A DNA stretch of 64,000 nt from Lujinxingiaceae bacterium (lineage in GTDB: Bacteria > Myxococcota_A > Bradymonadia > Bradymonadales > Bradymonadaceae): contig JACCWM010000106.1 in the NCBI GenBank assembly GCA_013697635.1, forward strand, positions 1 through 64,000, in the 5' to 3' direction. Shown piece by piece: positions 1-8,773 of this stretch. Under the pieces are notes generated by a model. The model ran no database searches. It was not told the origin of the DNA and saw only the letters and a list, made by a program, of their open reading frames with translations. The position numbers and the translations under genes are program-made. The first letter of the stretch is position 1; each line of letters starts with the position of its first letter.

Positions 1-837
1 CCCGAACCTGTGGCCTTGCTCGCACCCGTGCCCGCACAAGACGAAGCGATGGCTGCAGTGCCACCCGACCCGTTTGCCAGGCTGTGGATCAAGGAGGCGC
101 CTGAGAACGTCTTGCAGATTCGGCTCAAGCCGCTCAGCGAGCACCACAGCATTGGTCTGCGCTGGCTGCCGCCAGCGGGCACGATCGAGGCGCCGGTCGA
201 TTTGAGGCCGTCGCGCGCCGACCAGCCGTTGATCCTGTGCAATCTGGTGGTCGGTGCCGGAAGCTACGATGTCGAAGTGCGCTCGCTCGAGATGCGCGAC
301 CGGGCCATGGCGGCGCGCAGCTACGACTACGAGCTCGCCTTTTCAAACATCACACAGACTCCCGGCCTCGAGATCGAGCCCAACGATACCTTTGAGCAGG
401 CCGACAAGCTCGCGATGGGTCAGACACGCGTCGGCTACATCACCCACCTGGGCGATGTCGACGTCTTTGCGTTCGCTGTGCATGCGCCGGCGCCCAAAGC
501 TGCGGCTGCGAAAGCGGTAACGCCAGGGTTCGATGCCCCGCGCGAGGGCGCGACACCCGGGTTCGACGAGCCCGCCGGGGCCGCCGAGGTCGTCGAGATC
601 GTCGAGATCGACGAGACTCCGCAACGGGTCAACATCCACCTGGAGGGCAACGCGCTCAACCTCGAGTTCAAGCTCGTCGACGACGAGGGGGGCCTCGTCG
701 CCAACGTCAATCGCGCCGGTCCAGGGGCCGACGAGCGCCTTGGCGTCGAATTGCCTCCCGGTTTGTACTTTGTCGCCGTGAGCGCCTCGCAAGGGTTCAA
801 TTGTGAGCCGTATCGGATTACAATCCGTCAGGACTGA
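1..837 (+). CDS. PPC-domain (bacterial pre-peptidase C-terminal) protein, 5' end cut by window
   Basis: The reading frame is open back to base 1, so the true start may lie outside the window; a GTG at 10 is the first in-window start candidate. The middle of the protein has EIEPNDTFEQADKL, followed by a GDVDVFAFAV stretch and a C-terminal LPPGLYFVAVSA segment. This is the usual layout of PPC domains, small beta-sandwiches found on secreted proteins. An Ala/Pro-rich and acidic insertion of about 45 residues splits the PPC-like fold. No catalytic motif is visible, so the enzyme or anchor part, if any, lies upstream. An envelope or extracellular location is inferred from the domain type. The next gene, uridine kinase, starts 48 bp downstream. 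Confidence 0.6.
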   Translation, partial: PEPVALLAPVPAQDEAMAAVPPDPFARLWIKEAPENVLQIRLKPLSEHHSIGLRWLPPAGTIEAPVDLRPSRADQPLILCNLVVGAGSYDVEVRSLEMRDRAMAARSYDYELAFSNITQTPGLEIEPNDTFEQADKLAMGQTRVGYITHLGDVDVFAFAVHAPAPKAAAAKAVTPGFDAPREGATPGFDEPAGAAEVVEIVEIDETPQRVNIHLEGNALNLEFKLVDDEGGLVANVNRAGPGADERLGVELPPGLYFVAVSASQGFNCEPYRITIRQD

Positions 838-885
838 CCCTGGTTTGGTCAGTGGCCCACTTTTTCTGTACGCCACAGGTAGTAG

Positions 886-1524
886 ATGAACACCCAACCT
901 AGCTCGATTCTCGTTGGCATCGCAGGTGGAACCGGCTCGGGCAAAACCACCGTGGTTCGTCGCATACTCGAGGCCTTTGAAACCGACGTGATCTGTCTGG
1001 ACATGGACTCCTACTATGCCGATCTCGGGCATCTGCCGCTAAGCGAGCGCCGCGGCTACAATTTCGATCATCCCGACGCGTTTGATACGGCCCTGTTCAT
1101 GGCGCATCTGAGCCTCTTGGGCAGCGGTCATGCCATCGACAAGCCCATCTACAGCTTCGCCGAGTTCACCCGCACGGCGCAGACCGTGCGCGTTGCTCCG
1201 GCCGCGATCATCATCGTCGAGGGCATCCTCGTTTTGGCCGAACGCGGCGTACGTGAGATGCTCGACGCGCGCATCTACGTGGACGCCGACGACGACGTTC
1301 GCTTCATCCGCCGCCTGCAGCGCGATGTCACCGAGCGCGGCCGCAGCCTCGAGTCGGTGATCAGCCAGTACACCGAGACGGTGCGCCCCATGCACTTGAG
1401 CTTTGTGGAGCCAAGCAAGCGCTACGCCGACGTGATCATCCCGCGCGGCGGCAAGAATGACATCGCGATCACGATGGTGATCGCCGATCTGCGTGCGCGC
1501 CTGGTCCAACGCAGTCAGGACTGA
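886..1524 (+). CDS. udk: Uridine kinase
   Basis: The 212-residue protein matches the length of bacterial uridine kinases, which phosphorylate uridine and cytidine with GTP or ATP in pyrimidine salvage. A P-loop GGTGSGKTT lies at about residues 14-22. The substrate-side DMDSYYADL and YNFDHPDAFD segments are characteristic of the uridine kinase/phosphoribulokinase fold, and a family-typical R(F/L)IRRLQRDVTERG segment follows. The C-terminal YADVIIPRGGKN is also standard. The ATG at 886 starts the conserved N-terminus with no long extension. The gene stands between the PPC-domain protein and a convergent kinase gene whose stop lies 20 bp away. Confidence 0.93.
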   Translation: MNTQPSSILVGIAGGTGSGKTTVVRRILEAFETDVICLDMDSYYADLGHLPLSERRGYNFDHPDAFDTALFMAHLSLLGSGHAIDKPIYSFAEFTRTAQTVRVAPAAIIIVEGILVLAERGVREMLDARIYVDADDDVRFIRRLQRDVTERGRSLESVISQYTETVRPMHLSFVEPSKRYADVIIPRGGKNDIAITMVIADLRARLVQRSQD

Positions 1525-1544
1525 GGGTGTGATCGGGGCGGCGA

Positions 1545-3233
1545 TTAGAGCGTGAAGTGCCCGGCCCAGATCAGGTAGCCAGCCGCCATTGCGAGCAAAA
1601 CGAGCGTCGCTACAACCCAGATCAGCTTTGAGCCGGGCGAGCTCGCCAACATGTCATCGGACTCATCCGGTGCATGGGCATCGGAGGCCCACTCCCACTT
1701 TTCCAACTTGCCGTGTTCGCCGGAAGCGTCGAGCTCGGAGTAGGGCGCGTTCGAAGAATGAACAGCCTCCTGGGTGGCCGAGGGCGTGCCGGGGCGAACC
1801 TCGTACTCGCCGGTGGTGAAAGCACGGTCGACCGACTCGTCGGCGATCTTGCTGTTCGCGGGTTTTTTCTCGGGCTCCGAGACGATCGGCTTGGGTCGGG
1901 TGAGCAAAAATATCTCTTGCTCAGGTGGTGCAGGCTCGAGCACGGTCAGAATGGCCGAAATGCTGCTCGGATCGGGTGCAAGCCCCGGAGGTGGACCCTC
2001 GAAGACTTCGTCGAGCAACAAGATCATGTCCGATCCGTCGTTGAGACCGGAGCGTGAAGAACCCTGGCGTACGGGCTCTCGAGGCTTTCCTTTGGCCCTG
2101 TCAAACGGGATCGCGTCAAAGGGCGGCGATCCTGCGGCAGACAGCGGTGTGTTGTGCCTGGGCTTGGACTCGGGCTTCTTGGCTGAAAAGAGCGGGGCGT
2201 CGACCGCCATCAACGAGAGTGTGTTGGGCCGTGACAATTCGCGCGGCTCACTTGGATCGCCGTCGTGTTCGCTGGCCATCATCTCGATGGTGGGCGGCTC
2301 GATCTCGTTGACCTCGGGCTTGCCGATGGTGAAGAGCGGGGCATGCTTGGAGAAGTCGCCGTTGAGCGCCGCGAGAAACTCGGCGGCCGATTGGAAACGG
2401 TCGGGTTTCTCCTTTTGCAGCGCTTTGAGCACGATACGCTCGAGCAGCGATCCTTTTAGACCCGCGTCGTCGAAGGCCGGAATGGGGTCAAAGAGATGGC
2501 TGCGCATGATCTTGACCGGATTGCTGCCGAAGTAGGGCGGGCGGCCGCTGGCCATCTCGTACATGATCACGCCAAGCGCGTAGATGTCGGTCAACATGTC
2601 GACCTCCTCGCCGGCAGCCTGCTCGGGCGACATGTAGGCTGGCGTACCCACGGTGCTGCCGAGCATCGTCAACTGGCGAGCGGGTGGGGCGCCACTGTCG
2701 CCGGCGTCGGGCATCGAGGCGAATTTGGCGATGCCGAAATCGAGCACCTTGACGAAGTCGGTCTCGCCGCCGACGACTGACAAGAAGACGTTCTCGGGTT
2801 TGAGGTCGCGGTGCACGATGCCGTTGTCGTGGGCTTCGCTCAAGCTCTTGAGCGCCTGGCGCGCGATGCGAAAGATGCGATCGACCGAGAGTTTCTTCTC
2901 GCGCCTGAGCAAATCGGCCAGATCCTCGCCCTGCAGATACTCCATGACGATGAAGAGAAAATCCTCGTGGCGGCCGTAGTCGTGGATGGTAATGGTGTTG
3001 GGATGACGCAGTCGGCTGGCGAGCTGGGCTTCGCGACGGAAACGCTCGACGACCTCAGCGCTCGTCAAGAATTTTGGCGGCAACACCTTGATCGCGACGT
3101 CGCGATCGATGTTGAGCTGGCGCCCACGGTAGACCGTTCCGAAGCCGCCGCGGCCGATCTCGTTGGTGATCGTGTAGCGCTCCGCCAGGACGGTCCCGTG
3201 TGCCAATGTGCTGGTGCTGTTGCTCATAGCCAT
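1545..3233 (-). CDS. Eukaryotic-type Ser/Thr protein kinase with C-terminal membrane anchor
   Basis: The protein is about 562 residues if it starts at the ATG at 3233; an ORF extension to 3287 has no family support. The kinase domain is at residues 20-290: glycine loop GRGGFGTVY (27-35), ATP-binding Lys49, catalytic HRDLKPEN (141-148), DFG (166-168) and a substrate-lobe TPAYMSPEQ. All key catalytic residues are present, so it should be active. A low-complexity linker of about 240 residues follows, ending in a hydrophobic segment (LIWVVATLVLLAMAAGYLIW) that should anchor the protein in the inner membrane with the kinase in the cytoplasm. There is no PASTA or other recognisable sensor domain. 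The signal and substrates are unknown. Confidence 0.9.
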   Translation of the reverse strand: MAMSNSTSTLAHGTVLAERYTITNEIGRGGFGTVYRGRQLNIDRDVAIKVLPPKFLTSAEVVERFRREAQLASRLRHPNTITIHDYGRHEDFLFIVMEYLQGEDLADLLRREKKLSVDRIFRIARQALKSLSEAHDNGIVHRDLKPENVFLSVVGGETDFVKVLDFGIAKFASMPDAGDSGAPPARQLTMLGSTVGTPAYMSPEQAAGEEVDMLTDIYALGVIMYEMASGRPPYFGSNPVKIMRSHLFDPIPAFDDAGLKGSLLERIVLKALQKEKPDRFQSAAEFLAALNGDFSKHAPLFTIGKPEVNEIEPPTIEMMASEHDGDPSEPRELSRPNTLSLMAVDAPLFSAKKPESKPRHNTPLSAAGSPPFDAIPFDRAKGKPREPVRQGSSRSGLNDGSDMILLLDEVFEGPPPGLAPDPSSISAILTVLEPAPPEQEIFLLTRPKPIVSEPEKKPANSKIADESVDRAFTTGEYEVRPGTPSATQEAVHSSNAPYSELDASGEHGKLEKWEWASDAHAPDESDDMLASSPGSKLIWVVATLVLLAMAAGYLIWAGHFTL

Positions 3234-3452
3234 GACGCCGGGCAACTCGGGACGCCGACACCACCATGCCCAGATGAGTGTTGGCACTTCATGTCACTGT
3301 CGATTTTGTGTATCAGGGCTTGAAGACCTGGAACTACCATAAGGATAGCGAGGGCCAGGAAGCAAGACAATCACCAATTTCTTTCGCCACCACAGGCTCA
3401 ACCAGGCAATGTGTCATCTGCAGGCCGAGGCGGTCTGAATTGGAAAGTTGTT

Positions 3453-5354
3453 ATGAATCAAGATGTTGCGCGTTTTCTGGCGGGCGTTGCAGGCGCGGCG
3501 CTTGGCGAGGCCTTCGATAGGGCCAGGCCGCAAGCCTCCGTGCGTGCCGCGCTTGCCCCGATCCTCGAGAGCTCGGTGCTCGAACAGTGGCTTGTGCGCG
3601 TGGAGGCGAGCTGGTGGAGCGCGGCCAACCCCGGGCCACTGCACCGCGTGGCCGAGCACTACGCGCAAGCACAACGAAGGCTCGCCGGCATGTATCTGAC
3701 GCCCCCGTGGCTTGCCGATGCGATGGCAGCCACCCTCGAGAGTTGGCCGGGCGGCGCCGTGATCGATTTGAGCGCTGGTGGCGGGGCGTTGTTAGTCGCG
3801 GCGGCGGCACGAATGCCGGGGCTGCAGGCCGTCGGCGTCGAGTTGCGCCCGGGCCTCGCGATTGCTGCGGCGTTGGCGCTGTTCAATGTGCGCCGCACCC
3901 AGTCGTCGAGCGAGCGCCATGGCCTAAGCGATCGGATCTATGTCGCGGACGGCTTGAGCCATGATGGTCCCTGGGTCCAAGCCGAGGCGCCGATCACGGC
4001 CGTGCTGGGAAACCCGCCCTATGTCGGTGAGAAGGGAAACCGCGCGCTGTTTGACGCGATCAAGCGCGATCACCGGCACATGGCGCGCTGGTTTGGCCCA
4101 CGTATGGACCTGCTTTACTTGTTTTTTCATCGCGCGCTCGACCTCTTGGAGCCCGGCGGCCGCCTGATCTTTTTGACCAGTGAGTATTGGTTGACCGCGA
4201 GCGGTGCAGCAAAGCTGCGCGACGATCTGGCCACGCGCACCACCGCCGAGTTGTTTGCCACCTTCGACGCGCGCCTCTTCGCCGATGCGCCGGGTCACCA
4301 CTCGTTGCTCAGTGTTTTTCGCCGAGGGGTAGGCCAATCATCGGTTGCCAGGGCGCTGCGCGTTCAAACGCAGGCGCTCTCGACGCTTGATACCTTTCTC
4401 GAAGACGCGCTGGCCGAGCGCCCCTTGCAACGTCCAGGCGTCGACTTCAACGACGTCGACCCATTTTCGCTTCGAGCGTCGCGTTGGACGCCCTTTGTCG
4501 ACGGGCCAACCGTGCTGTGGGCACGAAGACTCGAAGCAATGGCCAGCCCGCTCCATGCGTTGGCCCAGGACTATCAAGGTTTTGTCAGTGGCGCTGACCG
4601 CGTCACGCGGCGTCATGTCGAGATCTTGGCCAAACAAGACATCGCTGTTCGTATTGGCGATCCAATCTTCATGTTTCACGAGCACGAGATCCCCCAGGAG
4701 CTCGTCGCGCTCAAAGGACTTGTCTTTCGTCCCGTATTGCGTGGCAGCGCGATTCGCGCAAACGCGCTGCGCGTGGAGGCCACGAGCGAGGAGTTCGCGC
4801 TCTACCTCGATCGTACGCTCTCGGCTGAAAGCGAAGCGATCATCTCGGGCCACCTTGCCAAGTTTCGGGGTCTGCTCGAGCTACGCCGTGAGGTGCGCGA
4901 GGGAACCATGGCCTGGTATAGGCTGCACTGGCCGCGCCGTCGCGCAGACTACAGCGGACCCAAGCTCGTGGTCCCAAGGCGAGCTCCCCGGCCGTGCTTT
5001 TGCCTCGATCTTTCGGCGAGCGTCGTCTCGAGTGATTGCACCTACCTGGTCGCGCCGCCAGATACCAAAGACCCGGTGCGCTATCTGACGGCGTTGATGT
5101 TCTTGCTCAATGGCGCCAACACCGCTCGCTACTTGCAAGCATTTGGAAAGCGCAAGGGCCAGCAAATCGAGTTCTATTCCGAGCCACTTCGCGCGCTGCC
5201 CATTTCTGCTTGTCGGGTAGATGGTGAGCTTCGACTGCTCGAAGAACTGTGGGTGCCGGAATTGATCGAAGCATTCTGGCACGAGGTCGATTCGGTTCTG
5301 GATGCAGCATCGCGCGGCCAGGAAACTTGCACATCCGTCTCAACTATAGTCTAA
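3453..5354 (+). CDS. Orphan N6-adenine DNA methyltransferase (Eco57I/TaqI-like)
   Basis: The start is set at ATG 3453 (MNQDVARF) rather than the in-frame ATG at 3411. The protein is 633 residues. After YLTPPWLADAM it shows a SAM-binding motif I (DLSAGGGALL, about 105-114), the acidic VGVELRPG, and catalytic motif IV NPPY (187-190), diagnostic of N6-adenine or N4-cytosine amino-methyltransferases and typical of gamma-class adenine enzymes. The segment MDLLYLFFHRALDLLEPGGRL is typical of Eco57I-type methylase domains. The C-terminal third has HEHEIPQELVALKGLVFRPV and NTARYLQAFGKRKGQQIEF and resembles a TaqI-type target-recognition domain. No PD-(D/E)xK nuclease segment is visible and no endonuclease gene is adjacent. 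It may be regulatory or a restriction-modification remnant. Confidence 0.85.
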   Translation: MNQDVARFLAGVAGAALGEAFDRARPQASVRAALAPILESSVLEQWLVRVEASWWSAANPGPLHRVAEHYAQAQRRLAGMYLTPPWLADAMAATLESWPGGAVIDLSAGGGALLVAAAARMPGLQAVGVELRPGLAIAAALALFNVRRTQSSSERHGLSDRIYVADGLSHDGPWVQAEAPITAVLGNPPYVGEKGNRALFDAIKRDHRHMARWFGPRMDLLYLFFHRALDLLEPGGRLIFLTSEYWLTASGAAKLRDDLATRTTAELFATFDARLFADAPGHHSLLSVFRRGVGQSSVARALRVQTQALSTLDTFLEDALAERPLQRPGVDFNDVDPFSLRASRWTPFVDGPTVLWARRLEAMASPLHALAQDYQGFVSGADRVTRRHVEILAKQDIAVRIGDPIFMFHEHEIPQELVALKGLVFRPVLRGSAIRANALRVEATSEEFALYLDRTLSAESEAIISGHLAKFRGLLELRREVREGTMAWYRLHWPRRRADYSGPKLVVPRRAPRPCFCLDLSASVVSSDCTYLVAPPDTKDPVRYLTALMFLLNGANTARYLQAFGKRKGQQIEFYSEPLRALPISACRVDGELRLLEELWVPELIEAFWHEVDSVLDAASRGQETCTSVSTIV

Positions 5355-5400
5355 AGTTAAACAGTAATGGTTGAATACGTGACGCTTCGAAGGCCTGGGA

Positions 5401-6492
5401 ATGGCGATGAACATACGCGCAAATTCATGGCGAGTACTCGTACTTGTTGCTTGCAGCGCTTTTTTTTGCGGCGCATGCAATCTATTCGTCGCGCTTGACG
5501 ATGCCAGTGTCCAAGCCGATGCAGACGCCTTGCTCCCTGACGTGACGGCTGACACCGACCTGATCGACATCTTAAACTTGGACGCCTCAGCCGCAGATAC
5601 CGATGATGCCACGAGCGCTGACGCCGATCCGGCTGATGTCGCAATTGCCATCGACGTCGAGCCCGATGTCGCCACTCCCGTCGACGAACGTGTGCACAAC
5701 GGTCTGATGCTCTACTACAGCTTTGAAGAGGGTGCAGGCGCCACGGCGCGCGATCGCAGTGCTCTCGCTCCGGCCATCGATCTCACGATCGGCGGGGCGG
5801 TCAGCTGGCTCGACAATCCACGCGGCGTTCGATTGAGTGGGGGTTCACTGGCTTCCGGGGGCGGTTCGGCGAAGCTCGCTGAGCGTGTCGCGGCAACAGG
5901 TGAGCTGACCTTCGAGATTTGGATCAAGTCCACCACCGTGAATCAGGGTCAGGGGTCGCTGTCGACGGCGCGCATCTTCAGCATCTCTCAAGCCGGCAGT
6001 GAACGTAACTTCACCTTCGGCCAGAACAGCGGCAAGCTTGAGATTCGATTTCGCACAAGCGCCGCCACCAACTCCGGCCAGCCTTTTTGGAGTATCAACT
6101 CGGCGTTCGACACAAGCCTGACGCACTATGCCGTGAGCTACGACGGGGAGCGCATCAAGCTTTATATCAACAGCATGCTTGTCGCCGACGACGCGCGCAC
6201 CGGTAATCTGGCGAGTTGGGATGCCACCTTGAACGTGATCATCGGCGACGAGTTGGGCGGCGGCTTCCCCTGGGCCGGCAACGTGAACCTGGTTGCGCTC
6301 TACGATCGCGTGCTGAGCGCCGCCGAGATCAGCAGAACTTTGGCGCCGGCGCCCCCTGATTCACCCTGGGTCGTGCCCGCGAGCCTCGCCAGACTAGAAA
6401 GGGTAGGTGGCCAAATCGAGCTCGCCGGCGGAGTCGACACCTTTGGCGCTGGCGCCGCGCACGATTTGTCGCAGCGAGCCAAAGGCGATTAA
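5401..6492 (+). CDS. Lipoprotein with LamG/concanavalin-A-like domain
   Basis: The 363-residue protein starts MAMNIRANSWRVLVLVACSA and has a lipobox FCGAC, so it is exported and lipidated at that Cys. An Asp/Ala-rich linker (about 30-95) precedes GLMLYYSFEEGAGATARDRS, a hallmark of LamG-type jelly-roll domains. The rest of the domain (TFEIWIKS, HYAVSYDGERIKLYINS, WAGNVNLVALYDRVLSAAEI) fits to about residue 315. The last 33 or so codons run antisense over the lasso-peptide precursor at 6394-6585, and this C-terminal tail looks unlike the rest of the protein. It is probably a surface or outer-membrane protein binding carbohydrate or another ligand; the ligand is unknown. An alternative start ATG lies at 5407. 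Confidence 0.75.
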   Translation: MAMNIRANSWRVLVLVACSAFFCGACNLFVALDDASVQADADALLPDVTADTDLIDILNLDASAADTDDATSADADPADVAIAIDVEPDVATPVDERVHNGLMLYYSFEEGAGATARDRSALAPAIDLTIGGAVSWLDNPRGVRLSGGSLASGGGSAKLAERVAATGELTFEIWIKSTTVNQGQGSLSTARIFSISQAGSERNFTFGQNSGKLEIRFRTSAATNSGQPFWSINSAFDTSLTHYAVSYDGERIKLYINSMLVADDARTGNLASWDATLNVIIGDELGGGFPWAGNVNLVALYDRVLSAAEISRTLAPAPPDSPWVVPASLARLERVGGQIELAGGVDTFGAGAAHDLSQRAKGD

Positions 6493-6585
6493 GCGGGGTT
6501 TCTCATAGCCAGAGCTTGTGGTGGGCGTGCGGTTTGGACGAGTATCTGCGTTGAGTCGACGTGTTGACAGCGTTTTGTTTTGCAT
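6394..6585 (-). CDS. Putative lasso peptide precursor (A protein)
   Basis: This encodes 63 residues, with GGAGAG about 9 nt upstream of the ATG at 6585. Residues 27-44 read YEKPRLIAFGSLRQIVRG. This fits the lasso leader pattern Y-x2-P-x-L-x3-G-x5-T-x-G except that Val replaces the usual Thr at position -2. Taking Gly44 as core residue 1 gives a 20-residue core, GASAKGVDSAGELDLATYPF. Its Asp8 could close an eight-residue macrolactam ring with the Gly1 amine, and the bulky C-terminal Tyr-Pro-Phe could act as plugs. The gene lies 97 bp downstream of an asparagine-synthetase-like cyclase on the same strand. No leader-binding B1 or protease B2 gene is in the window. Identification rests on the leader pattern plus context; processing and the exact core are inferred. 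Confidence 0.72.
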   Translation of the reverse strand: MQNKTLSTRRLNADTRPNRTPTTSSGYEKPRLIAFGSLRQIVRGASAKGVDSAGELDLATYPF

Positions 6586-6682
6586 CGGTCACTCTCCATT
6601 CAAATACCAGATGTTCCCAAAATCCTCAGGTGTCCCGCTGCGCCACACAAACATCAGAGGCCGGGCCGTCGGGGAACATGCA

Positions 6683-8554
6683 TCAACTTTTTTGCAGCCA
6701 ACCGAGCCAGACTTCGGCGGCGATGGTTTGCCACAGGGCCAACGAGCCCAAAAAGGGCCGTTCGACACCCAGCGTGGCCAGGCGGTAGCTTCGATAGACA
6801 TCCAAGAAGCGCTTGGAATCGATCACCTCCATCTGGGCCAGCCGCGAGGCGTCAAAGAGCGCCTCGATGCGCGCCGCTTCGCAGCGCGTCAAGGCCTTCT
6901 CAACCACGGCGTCAAAGCCTCCGTGTTTGCCACGTTGCACGACCGCATTGGGCAGCCAGCCGGTCATGGCCTCTCGCAAGAGTGCTTTTTGGCGGCCACC
7001 CGCGGCGAGCTGCTGTGGTTCAATCCTTAAACATAACTCCCACAGGCGATCATCAAGCATTGGATATTCAATATTCACACTATTGCGCCGTGCCTCGCGC
7101 TGCAGTGTGCGACAGACCAGCTCCCACTTCCAGGTGCGAAGCCTGCCCAGGCGCACCTCACCCCAGTTAGCGCCAGGCGCGCTCCAGGCAGTGTGCTGGG
7201 CTGGCTGCTCGCCATGGGGTTGGCGCACCCAGCGCTCGGGCTGGCGCCAGGGCATGGCACGATTGCTTGGGTGGCCGCCCGCGCCCCACGCACGCAGCGG
7301 CGCCAATGCACGGCGCAACTCGTCGCGAACGCCCAGCGACTCCAGTCCCCAGCCCATCATCTCGCGCGCCACAAAGCCCGCACCTGCGTGGCGCACCGCG
7401 CGCGCGAGCTCACCCAGGCGCCTGGTGCGCGCCAGGCTGCGCAGGTAATAGGGCGCCGAGCACCAAAGCGCATCGTCGGCGCCGTGGCCGCTCAAGAGGT
7501 CGACCGGGCCGAAGCGCTCACCAATCCAGCGGTGGTAGCCGTCGACATAGTACTCTTCGGGATGGAAGTGTGGCCCTGCGTGCAGCTGGCGCGCGTAAAA
7601 CGCCAAAGACTGCAGCGGCCAGCGCTCATCGATCGCATAGGGGTGCACCCGAATGGGAAGGGCGGCCTCGATTTCGCTGATCTGTGCGCTCTCGTCGGAC
7701 CGGGGTAGCCCTGGCGCCACCATGGAGACGACGTTGAGCGGGCGCTCGGGGCTGTAGCCGCCCCAGTGGCTCTCCAGGGCCGCGAGCGCCGGTGAGTCGA
7801 GTCCACCGCTCATGGCGACCACGCGCGGGCGAGCTTCGAGCGTATCGTAGAAGTCGCGCAGGCCATCGACGAGGCGCTGAGGCAAATCGTCGGCCGGGCC
7901 AAGTGGCGTTGTATCGGGCTGCCAGTAGAAACGACGTTTGGGGCCGACCGAGCCCGGCTGCCAGCGCACCCGCTCTCCGGGAAGCACGCGCTCCATGCCG
8001 ACGATGAAGTCGTCGTAGCCCTGATCGGTCGATCCGCTCAGAAATGCCCGCAGCCGGCTGGCATTGACCTCGGGCCGCTCGCCCATCCAGGCGCCCAGCC
8101 ATTCTGGATCGGTGGACAGCGCCACGCCCTGGTGTGCTCCGCGACCGGGCGCATAGACCAGCGGCGCCAGGCCGATCTTGTCGCGAAAGGCGTTGAGCAC
8201 GCCGCTCTCCATGTCCCAGACGACGGCCGTGACGATACCGCGCATGCGCGAGAAGGCCGATTCCCCATAATTGCGAAAGGCGGCCACCATCGTCTCGAGC
8301 GAGCTGGCCTCGATTGCAAGGCCCAGATCGCGGCGCATTTGCGCGCGGTTTCGCCAGTGGCCCACCCAGGCCACGGCCAGGTTGTCCAGGCAACCGAACT
8401 CGCCCGGGTAGGGCCTCGGGGCGGGCCGAAAGCCCACATGCAGCACATGGTGGGGCGTGCGATTGGAGACCATCACCGAGGCCGCAAAGCGCTTGAATAA
8501 GCCCCGTTGACCCACCCATGAACGCTCGCCGAAAACCACCAGAAAGTCTGCCAT
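6683..8554 (-). CDS. Lasso peptide cyclase-like asparagine synthetase homologue (C protein)
   Basis: The protein is 623 residues from ATG 8554 (MADFLVVFG); upstream in-frame sequence to 8692 looks non-coding. The N-terminal 200 residues resemble the class II glutamine amidotransferase half of asparagine synthetase. The N-terminal Cys nucleophile is missing, as is usual for lasso cyclases. The C-terminal synthetase half has the ATP-pyrophosphatase loop SGGLDS (249-254) and a later LLSGHGADDALW segment. Lasso cyclases adenylate the Asp/Glu side chain and join it to the core N-terminus. The adjacent downstream precursor gene supports this role over asparagine synthesis. Alternatives are a beta-lactam synthetase-like or other asparagine-synthase-related enzyme. 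Confidence 0.78.
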   Translation of the reverse strand: MADFLVVFGERSWVGQRGLFKRFAASVMVSNRTPHHVLHVGFRPAPRPYPGEFGCLDNLAVAWVGHWRNRAQMRRDLGLAIEASSLETMVAAFRNYGESAFSRMRGIVTAVVWDMESGVLNAFRDKIGLAPLVYAPGRGAHQGVALSTDPEWLGAWMGERPEVNASRLRAFLSGSTDQGYDDFIVGMERVLPGERVRWQPGSVGPKRRFYWQPDTTPLGPADDLPQRLVDGLRDFYDTLEARPRVVAMSGGLDSPALAALESHWGGYSPERPLNVVSMVAPGLPRSDESAQISEIEAALPIRVHPYAIDERWPLQSLAFYARQLHAGPHFHPEEYYVDGYHRWIGERFGPVDLLSGHGADDALWCSAPYYLRSLARTRRLGELARAVRHAGAGFVAREMMGWGLESLGVRDELRRALAPLRAWGAGGHPSNRAMPWRQPERWVRQPHGEQPAQHTAWSAPGANWGEVRLGRLRTWKWELVCRTLQREARRNSVNIEYPMLDDRLWELCLRIEPQQLAAGGRQKALLREAMTGWLPNAVVQRGKHGGFDAVVEKALTRCEAARIEALFDASRLAQMEVIDSKRFLDVYRSYRLATLGVERPFLGSLALWQTIAAEVWLGWLQKS

Positions 8555-8773
8555 GCTCCGATCCCTTCGCCCGGGCGCCCTGTTGACCAGGTCGGCTAGA
8601 CGGCGCGTGGGCGCGATCTGCTTCCAGACAGGCCGCCGATTCTGGTTGTCATGCAGTAGCCCTGAAATTGAGCGCGCCGGCATTGTTTTCAAGCCCAGAC
8701 CCTTGTCGTTGACTCTTCGCTCGGGAGACTAGATTTTTGAATATTCACAGATGCAGTACTTTCGGGAGTACCG

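Noticed and set aside
8555-8692. N-terminal extension of the lasso cyclase
   Set aside because: The 46 extra codons do not resemble the family and have no conserved start; the ATG at 8554 fits the family N-terminus.
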